The notes: a model not told the origin generated them from the sequence alone. Shown: positions 45,223 to 54,881, counted from the stretch's first letter. The stretch is DNA of 64,000 bases from Gammaproteobacteria bacterium (GCA_026398815.1 JAPLSA010000006.1:108952-172951); one strand, 5' to 3'. Program-made: numbers and translations.

Positions 45223-46454
45223 GTCGCACTCCCGGCGCGCAGCAGTTCGTGCAGCTGGCGGCGGCGCACGCCCATGTTGCCGCCGTCGAACAGCGGCAGC
45301 GCCAGCGCGTCCTGCAGCAGGCCGGCCAGCGGCAGCGACCGGTCGTAGCTGTCGATGCCGACCACCCGCATCAGCTCGGTGATCACCCGCACGGCGGTTT
45401 CCGAACCGAAGATCTTCGCGTGCAGCGACAGCTCCAGCGCATCCGGCGCCTGGGCATCGACCGCCGCGCAGGCGCGCCAGCCGAGGCTGCGCGCCGCCTC
45501 GATCGCGGTCTTGGCATCGGCCAGCGCATAGCCGACCGCCTGGTGTTCGATGATCGGCAGCGCGCCGCCCCGAGTTTCGCTGCGCGCGAACTGCAGCGCG
45601 AAATCCCAGGCTGCGCGCATCACGCCGACCGCCATGATGCCGACCAGCGCCGCCGTGCCGGCGAAGCTGGCATCGACCAGCGCCTTGCCGCCGCCGACGC
45701 CTCCGACCACGTGATCGGCCGGCACCCGCACGCCGTCGAGGCGGAAGCGCGGCGTCAGGTGGGCGCGATGGCCGACCGTTTCCGGAATGCTTTCGGTGAC
45801 GATTCCGGCACCGTCCCGTAGCGCCGCGCGCGGCACCAGCAGCACGCTGAGCCGCTGCTCGGGCGACGCCTCAGGGTCCGTGCAGCAGACAACGCAGAGC
45901 AGATCGGCACCCCGGCCATCCCAGCCGGTGGCGCTCGACACCCACTGCTTGCTGCCGTGGATGACCCAGTGCTCGCCATCGCGGACCGCCGTGGTCCGGG
46001 TGCCGCCACCGGCGACCGCCGCCGCGTAGTTCGCGCTGCCGCCCGGCTCGCTGTTGGCGAGCGCGGCGAGCGGCGCACCGTCGCGTGCCAGAAAGGGCGT
46101 GATGTAGCGCTGCTGCTGCGCTGGCGTGCCGGCGATGAACAGCGGCATCAGGCCAAGCAGGTTGGCAAACAGGGTCAGCGAGACATTGACATCGACGGCG
46201 TGGAACTCCTCGGCAACGATGGCCATGTCGATGAGGCCGCTGCCCCCGCCACCGAAAGGCTGCGGAATCAGCCGCTGCAGGAAGCCGGCCCTGATCGCCG
46301 CTTCGTAGACCGGCCGGGTGGCGGCGAAGCGCGCTTCCGGGCTCGGCAGCGACAGGCTGCTGCCGACAACGGTACTCAGCTGCTCGCGCGCGAACGCGTG
46401 CGCCTGCGCTTTCAGCGCCAGCTGCGCGTCGCTGAAGCGGAGATCGAAGGCCAT
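45219..46454 (-). CDS. Acyl-CoA dehydrogenase-family enzyme with nitroalkane-oxidase-like Asp
   Basis: This 411-residue FAD enzyme belongs to the acyl-CoA dehydrogenase superfamily. Middle segments such as ALANSEPGGSAN and VIHGSKQWVSSATG fit the FAD-binding beta domain. Where MCAD has its catalytic Glu in YEGT, this protein has LFDGGNMGVRRRQL near residue 386, with Asp instead. This form is typical of nitroalkane oxidase (Asp402) and related enzymes. It lies between paaG and paaH; no such gene belongs to the E. coli paa set. The substrate is unknown, perhaps an acyl-CoA or a small C-H acid. Confidence 0.82.
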   Translation of the reverse strand: MAFDLRFSDAQLALKAQAHAFAREQLSTVVGSSLSLPSPEARFAATRPVYEAAIRAGFLQRLIPQPFGGGGSGLIDMAIVAEEFHAVDVNVSLTLFANLLGLMPLFIAGTPAQQQRYITPFLARDGAPLAALANSEPGGSANYAAAVAGGGTRTTAVRDGEHWVIHGSKQWVSSATGWDGRGADLLCVVCCTDPEASPEQRLSVLLVPRAALRDGAGIVTESIPETVGHRAHLTPRFRLDGVRVPADHVVGGVGGGKALVDASFAGTAALVGIMAVGVMRAAWDFALQFARSETRGGALPIIEHQAVGYALADAKTAIEAARSLGWRACAAVDAQAPDALELSLHAKIFGSETAVRVITELMRVVGIDSYDRSLPLAGLLQDALALPLFDGGNMGVRRRQLHELLRAGSAT

Positions 46455-46459
46455 GACGA

Positions 46460-47251
46460 TCAGCGGCCGACGAAGCTGGCCTGGCGCTTTTCGAGGAACG
46501 CGGCAACGCCTTCCTTGTAGTCGGCGCTGAAACCGCAGGCGCGCATCGCCTGTGCTTCGCGTTCCAGCGCGTCAGCCAGACTCAGTGTCCCGCTGCCGAG
46601 GATCAACTCCTTGGTCTTGGCCAGACCGAAGGTCGGCGCCGTCGACAGGTGCACCAGCAGCGCCTCAACCTCGGCATGGAAGGCATCGTCATCGACCGCC
46701 TTCCAGATCAGCCCCCAGTCTGCCGCCTGGGTCGCGCTCAGCTTGTCGCCGAGCATCGCCAATCCCATCGCCCGCGCAGTGCCGAGCAGGCGTGGCAGCG
46801 CCCAGGTGCCGCCGGTGTCCGGGATCAGGCCGAGCTTGCAGAACGACTGGATGAAGCTCGCCGAGCGTGTCGCGACGACGATGTCGCCGGCCAGCGCGAT
46901 GTTCGCGCCTGCGCCGGCAGCCACGCCGTTGACGGCGACCACCACCGGCTTCGGCAACCGCCGCAGGCTCAAGACCAGCGGCGCCCACAGCGTCTCGACC
47001 GTGTGGCCGAGATCGACCGGCGCGGCATCGGCGCTGACCGCGCGATCGGACAGGTCCTGGCCCGCGCAGAAGCCGCGGCCGGCGCCGGTCAGCAACAGCA
47101 CCCGGGCCGCCGGATCGGCTGCGACGCGGCTGATCGCGTCGCGCAGCTCGCCGTGCATCGCGGCGGTGAAGCTGTTCAGCCGGTCCGGACGATTGAGCGT
47201 GATCCGGGCGATGCCAGCGTCGAGGCTGTACAGGATGTGGTCGTAGCTCAT
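46460..47251 (-). CDS. paaG: 1,2-Epoxyphenylacetyl-CoA isomerase
   Basis: PaaG isomerises the ring-1,2-epoxide to oxepin-CoA and also shifts a double bond later in the pathway. It is a 263-residue crotonase-fold enzyme. The segment AGRGFCAGQDLSDR and the catalytic Asp in KLGLIPDTGGTW match the E. coli PaaG layout as I remember it. A strong RBS (GGAGGAG) precedes the ATG. Confidence 0.94.
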   Translation of the reverse strand: MSYDHILYSLDAGIARITLNRPDRLNSFTAAMHGELRDAISRVAADPAARVLLLTGAGRGFCAGQDLSDRAVSADAAPVDLGHTVETLWAPLVLSLRRLPKPVVVAVNGVAAGAGANIALAGDIVVATRSASFIQSFCKLGLIPDTGGTWALPRLLGTARAMGLAMLGDKLSATQAADWGLIWKAVDDDAFHAEVEALLVHLSTAPTFGLAKTKELILGSGTLSLADALEREAQAMRACGFSADYKEGVAAFLEKRQASFVGR

Positions 47252-47298
47252 GCGCGTTCTCCTCCGCGTGTGGTCGTTGTCGTTGACGTGCGGGCAGT

Positions 47299-49335
47299 TC
47301 AGGCCGCCGCCGGCGCCTTTTCGACCATGGTCAGCACGTCATAGGTCGCGACGATCTTGCCGTCCTGATTGGTCACCACCGTATCCCAGCGCACTTCACC
47401 GTAGTTTTCCGTGATGCGTGGATTCTTGCCCTTGCAGGTCAGCGTGACGCTCAGGCTGTCACCCGGTTTGGCCGGGGTGACGAAGCGCAGATTGTCGAGA
47501 CCATAGTTTGCGAGTACCGGGCCCGGGTCCGGCTGCACGAACAGGCCGGCGGCGACCGACAGGATGTAGTAACCGTGCGCCACGCGGCCGCCGAAGAACG
47601 GATTGGCCGCTGCCGCCGCTTCATCCATGTGGGCGTAGAAGGTATCGCCGGTGAAGTGCGCGAAGTGCTCGATGTCCGCAAGCGTGATCATCTTCGGCCC
47701 GGCGGTGACCGTGTCGCCGAGTTGCAGCTCGTCGAGGTTCTTGCGGAACGGGTGGATGCCTTCGGCACGCGGTGCGCCAGCCATCCACTGACCGGTGATC
47801 GCGCTGAGCGTGGCCGGCGAGCCTTGAAGTGCGGTTCGCTGCAGGTAGTGCATGACACCGCGGACGCCGCCCATTTCCTCGCCGCCGCCAGCGCGACCGG
47901 GGCCGCCGTGGACCAGCACCGGCATCGGCGAGCCATGGCCGGTTGATTCCTTCGCGCAGTCCCGGTTCACGATCAGGAGCCGCCCGTGGTAGCTGGCCGC
48001 ACCAAAGACCAGTTCGCGGGCGAATGCATTGTCGTAGGTGAACAGCGAGCCGACCAGGCTGCCCTCACCTTTCGCGGCCAGCGCGATGACGTCCTCGACA
48101 TCGTCGTAGGGCATCAGGGTCGACACCGGGCCGAAGGCTTCGACCTCGTGCACCACCGCCGAGCCATGCGGGTCATTGCAGCGGAGCAGGATCGGGCCGA
48201 GGAAGGCGCCCTTGGCGGCATCGCCGCCGGTGACCGGCACCGCGTCCGGATCGCCGCAGACCAGCTCGGCCGCGCTGCGCAGCTTGGCCACCGCCTTGCG
48301 GACTTCGTCGCGCTGGGCCAGCGAGGCCAGCGCGCCCATGGTCACGCCGTCGACCGAAGGGTCGCCGACCACGACCTTGGCCAGCCGCGCCTTCAGCGCC
48401 TCGGCCACGGCATCGAGCTGCGCGCGCGGCACGAAGGCGCGGCGGATCGCCGTGCACTTCTGGCCGCACTTGGTGGTCATCTCGCGCACCACTTCCTTCA
48501 CGTACAGATCGAATTCCGGCGTGCCCGGCACGGCATCCGGGCCGAGGATCGAGCAGTTCAGCGAATCCGCTTCCATCGTGAAGCGCACGCTGTTGCGGAT
48601 GATCACCGGATGCGATTTCAGCTTCTGGCCGGTCGAGGCCGAGCCTGTGAAGGTCACCAGATCCTGGCCGGTCAGATGCTCGAAGGCGTCACCGACCGAG
48701 CCGCAGATCAGCTGCAGCGCACCTTCCGGGAAGATGCCGGACGCGATCATGTCGCGGAACACGGCTTCGGTCAGATAGGCCGTCTGCGAGGCCGGCTTGA
48801 CGATCGCCGGCACACCGGCCAGCAGGTTCACAGCCAGTTTTTCCAGCATGCCCCAGACCGGGAAGTTGAAGGCATTGATGTGCAGCACCACGCCTTTCAG
48901 CGGCGTCATCACGTGCTGGCCGACGAAGCTGCCGGTCTTGCTCATCACCTCGGGGTTTCCGTCGACGATGAAGCCGGCGTTCGGCAGTTCTCGACGGCCC
49001 TTGCTGGCGTAGCTGAACAGCGTGCCGAAGCCACCGTCGATGTCGATCATCGAGTCGGTCTTCGAGGCACCGGTCTTCGCCGAGATCGCGTAGTAGCGGT
49101 CCTTGTGCTCGCTCAAGTAGCTAGCCAGCGCCTTCAGCTTCATCGCCCGCTCGTGGAACGTGAGCTTGCGCAAGGCCGGGCCGCCGACCTTACGGCCATG
49201 GTCGAGCATCGCCCTGAAATCGAGCCCTTTGCTCGATACCCGGGCGACGGGCTCCCCGTTCAACGCGTTCAGCATCACGTCGCCACCGTCACCCGTCTGC
49301 CAGCGACCGCAGGCGTAGCTTTCCAGCTGGTTCAT
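47299..49335 (-). CDS. paaZ: Bifunctional oxepin-CoA hydrolase / semialdehyde dehydrogenase
   Basis: PaaZ opens the oxepin ring by hydrolysis and oxidises the resulting aldehyde to 3-oxo-5,6-dehydrosuberyl-CoA. It has 678 residues: an N-terminal ALDH domain (to about 520) with catalytic Cys near residue 290 in [13 protein letters not shown] and catalytic Glu in [11 protein letters not shown], then a C-terminal MaoC-type (R)-hydratase domain with [13 protein letters not shown] and [12 protein letters not shown]. Both active sites look intact. RBS AGGAG is in place. Confidence 0.95.
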   Translation of the reverse strand: MNQLESYACGRWQTGDGGDVMLNALNGEPVARVSSKGLDFRAMLDHGRKVGGPALRKLTFHERAMKLKALASYLSEHKDRYYAISAKTGASKTDSMIDIDGGFGTLFSYASKGRRELPNAGFIVDGNPEVMSKTGSFVGQHVMTPLKGVVLHINAFNFPVWGMLEKLAVNLLAGVPAIVKPASQTAYLTEAVFRDMIASGIFPEGALQLICGSVGDAFEHLTGQDLVTFTGSASTGQKLKSHPVIIRNSVRFTMEADSLNCSILGPDAVPGTPEFDLYVKEVVREMTTKCGQKCTAIRRAFVPRAQLDAVAEALKARLAKVVVGDPSVDGVTMGALASLAQRDEVRKAVAKLRSAAELVCGDPDAVPVTGGDAAKGAFLGPILLRCNDPHGSAVVHEVEAFGPVSTLMPYDDVEDVIALAAKGEGSLVGSLFTYDNAFARELVFGAASYHGRLLIVNRDCAKESTGHGSPMPVLVHGGPGRAGGGEEMGGVRGVMHYLQRTALQGSPATLSAITGQWMAGAPRAEGIHPFRKNLDELQLGDTVTAGPKMITLADIEHFAHFTGDTFYAHMDEAAAAANPFFGGRVAHGYYILSVAAGLFVQPDPGPVLANYGLDNLRFVTPAKPGDSLSVTLTCKGKNPRITENYGEVRWDTVVTNQDGKIVATYDVLTMVEKAPAAA

Positions 49336-49377
49336 CGTGTTCTCCTCGTGTGTGGTGACGGCGATCGGATCGCCGGT

Positions 49378-50157
49378 CTATCGGTTCTGGAAGACAGGCT
49401 TGCGCTTGTCGAGAAAGGCATCAATGCCTTCGCGGCGATCATCGAGTGCAAACGTCGCCTCGAACAGCGCCGCTTCCTGGCGCAGGCCTTCGGTCAGCGT
49501 GGTCTCGTGCGCGGCGAGCACCGCCCGGCGGGCGAGCTGCACGACCGGTGCCGAGTAGTTAGCGATGCGCTCGGCGGTCTTCAGCGCTTCCGTCAGCAGG
49601 TCGGCCAGCGGCAGCACGCGGGCAACGAGGCCGGCGCGCTCGGCCTCAAAGGCATCGAGGCTGCGGCCGGTCAGCACCAGTTCCATCGCCTTGGACTTGC
49701 CGATCGCGCGGACCAGCCGCTGGGTGCCGCCGGAGCCTGGAATCAGGCCGAGGCGGATTTCCGGCTGGCCGAACTGGGCGTTGTCGGCGGCCAGCACAAA
49801 GTCGCACATCATCGCCAGCTCGCAGCCAGCGCCGAGCGCCAGGCCGGCGACGGCGGCGATCACCGGCTTGTGCATCGCCGCGATCTGCTGCCACGCACCG
49901 CGCAGTTGCGGGTTGTCGCGGGCGTCTTCCGGCGACCACGGCCGCAGCGCACGGACATCGGCACCGGCGGCAAACACGGTGTCGCTGCCGGTGATGACCA
50001 CCGCACCGACCCCGTCATCGGCATCGAGTCCGGCGAGTGCCACGCGCAGCGCTTCCCGCAGCGGCAGCGACAGCGCGTTCATCGCGTCCGGACGGTGCAG
50101 GCGCAGCAGAACGACGCGGCCGTGGCGCTCGGTCAGCAGCAGATCGGCAGCGGCCAC
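49378..50157 (-). CDS. paaF: 2,3-Dehydroadipyl-CoA hydratase
   Basis: PaaF hydrates 2,3-dehydroadipyl-CoA. It is a 259-residue crotonase-fold enzyme. The oxyanion and catalytic Glu residues are in ALGAGCELAMMCD and FGQPEIRLGLIPGSGGTQ. The start is GTG at 50157 with AGGAG 9 bases upstream, 3 bases from the paaE stop. It is distinct from PaaG, which lies nearer the other end of the operon. Confidence 0.93.
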   Translation of the reverse strand: MAAADLLLTERHGRVVLLRLHRPDAMNALSLPLREALRVALAGLDADDGVGAVVITGSDTVFAAGADVRALRPWSPEDARDNPQLRGAWQQIAAMHKPVIAAVAGLALGAGCELAMMCDFVLAADNAQFGQPEIRLGLIPGSGGTQRLVRAIGKSKAMELVLTGRSLDAFEAERAGLVARVLPLADLLTEALKTAERIANYSAPVVQLARRAVLAAHETTLTEGLRQEAALFEATFALDDRREGIDAFLDKRKPVFQNR

Positions 50158-50160
50158 GGC

Positions 50161-51237
50161 TCAGGTCTCCTGATCGAAGTCGAGCGTCACCGCATCGCTC
50201 ACCGGGAAGGCCTGACAACTGAGCACGAAGCCGCGGGCCAGCTCGTAGTCCTCGAGCGCGAACTGGTTGTCCAACTCGACCTCGCCGTTGACCCGCTTGC
50301 AGCGGCAGGTTCCGCAGACACCGCCCTTGCAGGCGTACGGCAGTTCGATGCCGCTCGCCAGCGCGGCATCGAGCAGCGACGGACCGTTGCGCTTCATTGT
50401 GAACTGGCGGCTCAGACCATCGTGGATCACGGTGACTTCGCAGCCGGCATCACCCTGGATGGCGACGCTGCGCGGCTTGCGTGCCGCGCCGTTCATCGCG
50501 GTGCCGAACAGCTCGAGCTTGACCTGCGCCTTCGGCACGCCATTGGCGATCAGGCTGTCGCGCACCTGCTCCATCATCACCTGCGGCCCGCAGATGTAGG
50601 CGATGTCGATGTCCGCCGGCCGCACCCACTGGCGCAGCAGCGCCTCGCACTTGGCGGCGTCGATGCGGCCGTTGAACAGGTCGATGTCCTGATGCTCGCG
50701 GCTGAGAATGAAGACGACGTTGAAGCGGCTGAGATAGCGGTCCTTCAGGTCGGCGAGCTCGTCCTTGAAGATCACACTCGACGACGCGCGGTTGCCGTAG
50801 ACCAGCGTGAAGCGGCTCAGCGGCTCGGCCTTCAGCGTGGTCTTGATCAGCGACAGGATCGGCGTGATGCCGCTGCCCGCCGCGAAGGCGACATGGTGGC
50901 GCTGCACCGCTGGCTCCAGCGGCACGTTGAAGTGACCGGCCGGCTCCATCACATCGAGCACGATGCCGGGCTTCAGTTGCTCGAACGCCCAGGACGAGAA
51001 CAGGCCGTCATCGATGCGCTTGATCGCGACCCGCAGGGTTTCGTCCTGTGCCGCCGAGCAGATCGAGTAGGAACGCCGGACTTCCTCGCCGCCGATCTCG
51101 GCGCGCAGGGTCAGGTGCTGGCCGGCCTCGTAGCGGTAGGCCGCACGATGCTCCGGCGGCACCGCGAAGGTGACGACCATGGCATCGCGGGTTTCGGGCC
51201 GCACCGACGCGACGCTCAGAGGGTGGAACTTGCTCAT
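50161..51237 (-). CDS. paaE: Phenylacetyl-CoA epoxidase reductase subunit
   Basis: PaaE feeds NADPH electrons to the PaaABCD epoxidase. It has 358 residues: a ferredoxin-reductase FAD domain (RRSYSICSA), an NAD(P) domain (AFAAGSGITPILSLI) and a C-terminal plant-type 2Fe-2S domain with ACKGGVCGTCRCK and a fourth Cys in FVLSCQ. The ATG at 51237 has AGGAG upstream; the longer frame has no start signal. Confidence 0.95.
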   Translation of the reverse strand: MSKFHPLSVASVRPETRDAMVVTFAVPPEHRAAYRYEAGQHLTLRAEIGGEEVRRSYSICSAAQDETLRVAIKRIDDGLFSSWAFEQLKPGIVLDVMEPAGHFNVPLEPAVQRHHVAFAAGSGITPILSLIKTTLKAEPLSRFTLVYGNRASSSVIFKDELADLKDRYLSRFNVVFILSREHQDIDLFNGRIDAAKCEALLRQWVRPADIDIAYICGPQVMMEQVRDSLIANGVPKAQVKLELFGTAMNGAARKPRSVAIQGDAGCEVTVIHDGLSRQFTMKRNGPSLLDAALASGIELPYACKGGVCGTCRCKRVNGEVELDNQFALEDYELARGFVLSCQAFPVSDAVTLDFDQET

Positions 51238-51257
51238 GCCGCGCATCTCCTGCGGGG

Positions 51258-51785
51258 TCAGTGACACTTGAAATAGTCGAACGGCTCGCGACAGGCGGTG
51301 CAGCGGTACAGGCTCTTGCACGGCGTGGAGCCCGACGGGCTCAGCACCTCGGTGCGCGTCGAGCCGCAGCGTGGGCAGGCGACGACCGGCGCTGCAGCCA
51401 TGCGTCGCAGCCGGCTCAGGTCGACCGCGTGCTCGTTGGCCGCAGCCCGACCGACCGGTGGCGCGATGCCGTAGTCGTGCAGCTTCCGCCGACCCTCATC
51501 GCTGAGCCAGTCGGTGGTCCAGGCCGGCGATAGCCGGGTTTCCATCCGGGCGTCTGCGATGCCGTGCGCGGCCAGCGCCGCGCGGATCTGCTCGGCGATC
51601 ACTTCAGTCGCCGGGCAGCCGGAATAGGTCGGCGTCACCGTGACCACCAGTTGCGCGCCGTCGTAGCGGGCGTCGCGGACGATGCCGAGGTCGGTGATCG
51701 AGATCACCGGAATTTCCGGGTCCGGCACCTCGGCCAGCCAGGTCCAGACCTGATCCAGCGATGGCGGGGCGGCAGCAGCGGACAT
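51258..51785 (-). CDS. paaD: Phenylacetyl-CoA epoxidase maturation/accessory subunit PaaD
   Basis: PaaD is 175 residues: an N-terminal MIP18/DUF59 domain (PDPEIPVISITDLGIV, TPTYSGCPATEV) and a C-terminal zinc-like Cys cluster (VACPRCGSTR, LYRCTACREPFDYFKCH). It is needed for PaaABCE activity, probably for Fe-S or metal-centre assembly. The gene begins 13 bases after the paaC stop. Confidence 0.95.
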   Translation of the reverse strand: MSAAAAPPSLDQVWTWLAEVPDPEIPVISITDLGIVRDARYDGAQLVVTVTPTYSGCPATEVIAEQIRAALAAHGIADARMETRLSPAWTTDWLSDEGRRKLHDYGIAPPVGRAAANEHAVDLSRLRRMAAAPVVACPRCGSTRTEVLSPSGSTPCKSLYRCTACREPFDYFKCH

Positions 51786-51798
51786 CGCTGGACCCGGC

Positions 51799-52554
51799 CT
51801 ACCAGCGAGCGCCGGGATGGCTGCGCGGCAGCACCTGCATCTCCGCCAGCAACTTGCTGAGGTGCTCGCTATGCAGGCCCTGCTTGCCGCCTTTCGGCCG
51901 CCAGCCGCTGTCCTTCGGCAGGCTCAGCGTCGCCTCGGCCAGCACCTCGCGGACATAGGCCAGCCAGTCGTCGCGCAGGCTCGCAGGATCGAAGCCAATG
52001 CCGGCTGCGGTCATCTCGGTATCCACCGCATCGCCGGTGAACAGTTCGTGGTGGTAGGGCCAGACCTGATCGAGCGCGGCCTGCAGCAGCGCGTGGCTGC
52101 GCTCGGTGCCGTCGCCGAGGCGGACCATCAGATCGCTGCTGCGGCGCAGGTGATAGCCGACTTCCTTGACCGCCTTCTCGGCGATCGCCGCAATCGCGGC
52201 ATCGCTCGACACCAGCAGGCGGCGCAGCGCCAGCGATGACCAGGCGTCGAACAGGAACTGGCGGGCCAGCGTACTGGCGTAGGAACCGTTCGGCTGCTCG
52301 ACCAGCAACACGTTGCGAAACGCGCGGTCGTCGCGCAGGTAAGCCAGCGTGTCCTCGTCGGCGCCATCGCCGGCTTGCTCGGCTGCCAGCGACAGCCACA
52401 GCCGCGCCTGACCCAGCAGGTCGAGTGCGGTGTTGGTCAGCGCCATATCCTCTTCCAGCGCCGGCCCCTTGCCGCACCACTCGGCAAGCCGCTGGCTGAG
52501 GATCAGTGCGTTGTCACCGAAGCGCAGCAGGTAGTCGTGGCGTGCCGTGTTCAC
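51799..52554 (-). CDS. paaC: Phenylacetyl-CoA epoxidase structural subunit PaaC
   Basis: PaaC is the inactive partner of the catalytic PaaA subunit in the PaaABCE ring epoxidase. It has 251 residues with a ferritin-like four-helix bundle, recognisable from ALTNTALDLLGQARLWLSLA and RSHALLQAALDQVWPYHHELF. GTG is the start and overlaps the paaB stop (GTGA). Consistent with its structural role, I do not see the two complete ExxH di-iron motifs of PaaA. Confidence 0.95.
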   Translation of the reverse strand: MNTARHDYLLRFGDNALILSQRLAEWCGKGPALEEDMALTNTALDLLGQARLWLSLAAEQAGDGADEDTLAYLRDDRAFRNVLLVEQPNGSYASTLARQFLFDAWSSLALRRLLVSSDAAIAAIAEKAVKEVGYHLRRSSDLMVRLGDGTERSHALLQAALDQVWPYHHELFTGDAVDTEMTAAGIGFDPASLRDDWLAYVREVLAEATLSLPKDSGWRPKGGKQGLHSEHLSKLLAEMQVLPRSHPGARW

Positions 52555-52835
52555 AGGCCCTTGACCTCGTCCGGCATCGGGAAGAACGTCGGATGGCGAT
52601 AGACCTTGCTCTGCGCCGGGTCGAACAGCGCCTGCTTGTCGTCCGGATCACTGGCAGTGATGTCGACGGCCTTCACGACCCAGATGCTGGTGCCTTCATT
52701 GCGCCGCGTATAGACGTCGCGCGCATTGTTGATGGCCATCGCCGCGTCGGGCGCATGCAGGCTGCCGACATGACGATGCGCCAGCCCATGCTGACTGCGG
52801 ATGAACACTTCCCACAACGGCCATTCGTTCTTCAT
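52551..52835 (-). CDS. paaB: Phenylacetyl-CoA epoxidase subunit PaaB
   Basis: PaaB is a 94-residue bridging subunit of the epoxidase. It begins MKNEWPLWEVFIRSQ and has HRHVGSLHAPDAAMA. I start at 52835 because GAGGA precedes it and the family begins exactly there; a longer open frame upstream lies inside paaA. Confidence 0.95.
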   Translation of the reverse strand: MKNEWPLWEVFIRSQHGLAHRHVGSLHAPDAAMAINNARDVYTRRNEGTSIWVVKAVDITASDPDDKQALFDPAQSKVYRHPTFFPMPDEVKGL

Positions 52836-52845
52836 CGTGCGTTCC

Positions 52846-53832
52846 TCAGGCCGCTCGGGCGTGTTCGCGCTGCGCCTGCTTGTCCGCATGGGCGACCAGC
52901 GCCTCGCGGAACCATGCGCCGTCGTCCCAGGCCTGACGGCGGGTATCCAGTCGCTCGCGATTGCAGGGACCATTGCCCTTGACTACGGCATAGAACTCGT
53001 CCCAGTCGATGGCGCCGTAGTCGTAGTGGCCGCGCTCGGCGTTCCACTTGAGATCGGCATCGGGGATGGTCAGGCCAAGGTATTCGGCCTGCGGGACGGT
53101 CTGGTCGACCATCTTCTGGCGCAGTTCGTCGTTGGTGAACAGCTTGATCTTCCAGGCCTGCGACTGCGCGCTGTGTACCGAATCGCCGTCCGGCGGGCCG
53201 AACATCATCAAGCTCGGCCACCACCAGCGGTTGAGCGCGTCCTGGGCCATCGCCTTCTGGGCCGGCGTGCCGCGGCACAGCGCCAGCATCAGGTCGTAGC
53301 CTTGGCGCATGTGGAAGGCTTCTTCCTTGCAGACCCGGATCATCGCCCGCGCGTACGGCCCGTAGCTGCATCGGCACAGCGGGATCTGATTCATGATCGC
53401 CGAGCCGTCGACCAGCCAGCCGATCGCGCCGACGTCGGCCCAGGTCAGCGTCGGATAGTTGAAGATCGACGAATACTTCGCCTTGCCCGTGTGCAGGTCG
53501 TCGACCATCTGGTCGCGGCTGATGCCGAGCGTCTCGGCCGCCGAATACAGGTACAGGCCGTGGCCGGCCTCGTCCTGCACCTTGGCCAGCAGGATCGCCT
53601 TGCGCTTGAGGCTTGGCGCCCGGGTGATCCAGTTGCCTTCCGGCAGCTGGCCGACGATTTCCGAATGCGCGTGCTGGCTGATCTGGCGGATCAGCGTCTT
53701 GCGATAACGCTCCGGCATCCAGTCCTGCGGCTCGATGCGGATGCCGTCGTCGATGCGCTGCTGGAAGCGCGCTTCGCGGGCATCGAGGGCTTGATTGTCT
53801 GGCGAACCGGTATCGACCATCTGAGCGTACAT
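52846..53832 (-). CDS. paaA: Phenylacetyl-CoA epoxidase catalytic subunit PaaA
   Basis: PaaA holds the di-iron centre that epoxidises the aromatic ring of phenylacetyl-CoA. It has 328 residues in a ferritin-like bundle. Di-iron ligand motifs are visible in [15 protein letters not shown] and [14 protein letters not shown] start at the ATG at 53832 ([10 protein letters not shown]) instead of 53874, because the longer form would begin within the promoter region. It is first in the paa operon. Confidence 0.96.
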   Translation of the reverse strand: MYAQMVDTGSPDNQALDAREARFQQRIDDGIRIEPQDWMPERYRKTLIRQISQHAHSEIVGQLPEGNWITRAPSLKRKAILLAKVQDEAGHGLYLYSAAETLGISRDQMVDDLHTGKAKYSSIFNYPTLTWADVGAIGWLVDGSAIMNQIPLCRCSYGPYARAMIRVCKEEAFHMRQGYDLMLALCRGTPAQKAMAQDALNRWWWPSLMMFGPPDGDSVHSAQSQAWKIKLFTNDELRQKMVDQTVPQAEYLGLTIPDADLKWNAERGHYDYGAIDWDEFYAVVKGNGPCNRERLDTRRQAWDDGAWFREALVAHADKQAQREHARAA

Positions 53833-53860
53833 GGCAGGTTTCCCGCAAGAATGTGCAGCG

Positions 53861-53889
53861 ATTATTTGATACAAAATTTTTTATGTCAA
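53861..53889 (-). promoter_or_regulatory. Near-consensus sigma-70 promoter of the paa operon
   Basis: On the minus strand TTGACA (53884-53889) is followed after 17 bases by AATAAT (53861-53866), a full -35 and a 5/6 -10 with ideal spacing. The predicted transcript start is near 53854, about 20 bases ahead of the paaA start codon. This is one of the most A/T-rich stretches in the window. Confidence 0.85.
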
Positions 53890-53905
53890 CAATAATTTCG
53901 TATCG
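53867..53905. promoter_or_regulatory. PaaX-type operator overlapping the paaA promoter
   Basis: TGATAC (53867-53872) and GTATCG (53900-53905) are inverted, with one mismatch, and separated by exactly 27 bases. The E. coli PaaX operator, as I recall it, is TGATTC-N27-GAATCA. The first arm lies in the spacer just beside the -10 box and the second lies upstream of the -35 box, so binding would block transcription of paaA. Phenylacetyl-CoA would be the inducer. Confidence 0.75.
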
Positions 53906-53968
53906 CTTTTGCGGTCCCGTACAGTGCCCGCGCACGCCGACCACCGGCGCACCGTTCCCGAATGCCGC

Positions 53969-54880
53969 ATGACCATCAACGCCTGGTTCGAGCAGTACCT
54001 TCAAGACGAAGCGCCGAAATCGAAATCGCTGATCGTCACCGTGCTCGGCGACACCGTGCTGCCCGGCACCACTGGCGTCTGGCTCAGCGAGCTGATCGCA
54101 CTGATGGCGCCATTCGGGCTCAGCGAGCGGCTGGTCCGCACCAGCTGCTTCCGGCTGACCGAGGAAGGCTGGCTGAGCACCCGCCGCGAAGGCCGCCGCA
54201 GCCACTATTCGCTGACGCCGCTCGGTCGCCGACGCATCGAGCTGGCCTACCCGCGCATCTACACGCCACCTGCAAGCGGCTGGGACGGCCAGTGGACGCT
54301 GGTGGTCATCCCGCGCAGCGCCGACAGCGTGCCGAACCGCCTCGACCTGCGCCGCGAGCTGGAATGGGAAGGCTTCGCACCGCTGACCGCCGGCGTGATG
54401 ATCCATCCGGACCCGAAGACCGAAGTGCTGCAGCAGCTGCTCGGCGACCTCGGCCTCGCCGACCGGGTGCTGGTGTTGCGCGCCGCCGGGCCGCAGGCGC
54501 TGGCAGGCAGCGCCGATCCGGCGGCGATGATTCAGTTCTGGACGCTGGACGAGGTTCGCGACCGCTACCGCCGGTTCCTCGACCGCTTCCGCGCGCTGCA
54601 CCAGCAGCTCGGCCGCACGGCGCTGCGCCCGCAGCAGGCCTACCAGATCCAGACGCTGCTGATTCACGCGTTCCGCCGCACCACGCTGCACGATCCGCGG
54701 CTGCCGGCCGCGCTCCTGCCCGGCGACTGGCCCGGACGGGCTGCGTTCGAGCTGTGCCAGCGCCTGTATGCGATCACCAGCCCGCTGGCGCTCGACTACC
54801 TGTCGGAGGTCTGCCGCTGGCGCGAGATCGATGTCGACGTGGCCGCCGCCGCCCAGCGCATCGGCGCGCGTTTCTGCTGA
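53969..54880 (+). CDS. paaX: Phenylacetate operon repressor PaaX
   Basis: This 303-residue GntR-like repressor responds to phenylacetyl-CoA. An N-terminal winged HTH (LSERLVRTSCFRLTEEGWL) is followed by the PaaX-type effector domain and the C-terminal PaaX_C part. I choose the ATG at 53969 (MTINAWFEQYL), since PaaX proteins begin with a short lead and this HTH; a longer frame starts inside the promoter. It is divergent from paaA across an operator-bearing region. Confidence 0.95.
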   Translation: MTINAWFEQYLQDEAPKSKSLIVTVLGDTVLPGTTGVWLSELIALMAPFGLSERLVRTSCFRLTEEGWLSTRREGRRSHYSLTPLGRRRIELAYPRIYTPPASGWDGQWTLVVIPRSADSVPNRLDLRRELEWEGFAPLTAGVMIHPDPKTEVLQQLLGDLGLADRVLVLRAAGPQALAGSADPAAMIQFWTLDEVRDRYRRFLDRFRALHQQLGRTALRPQQAYQIQTLLIHAFRRTTLHDPRLPAALLPGDWPGRAAFELCQRLYAITSPLALDYLSEVCRWREIDVDVAAAAQRIGARFC

Positions 54881-54881
54881 A

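Noticed and set aside
47986..51264. 1092-codon plus-strand open frame opposite paaZ, paaF and paaE
   Set aside because: Same reason: it spans three complete paa genes on the other strand and shows no domain pattern.
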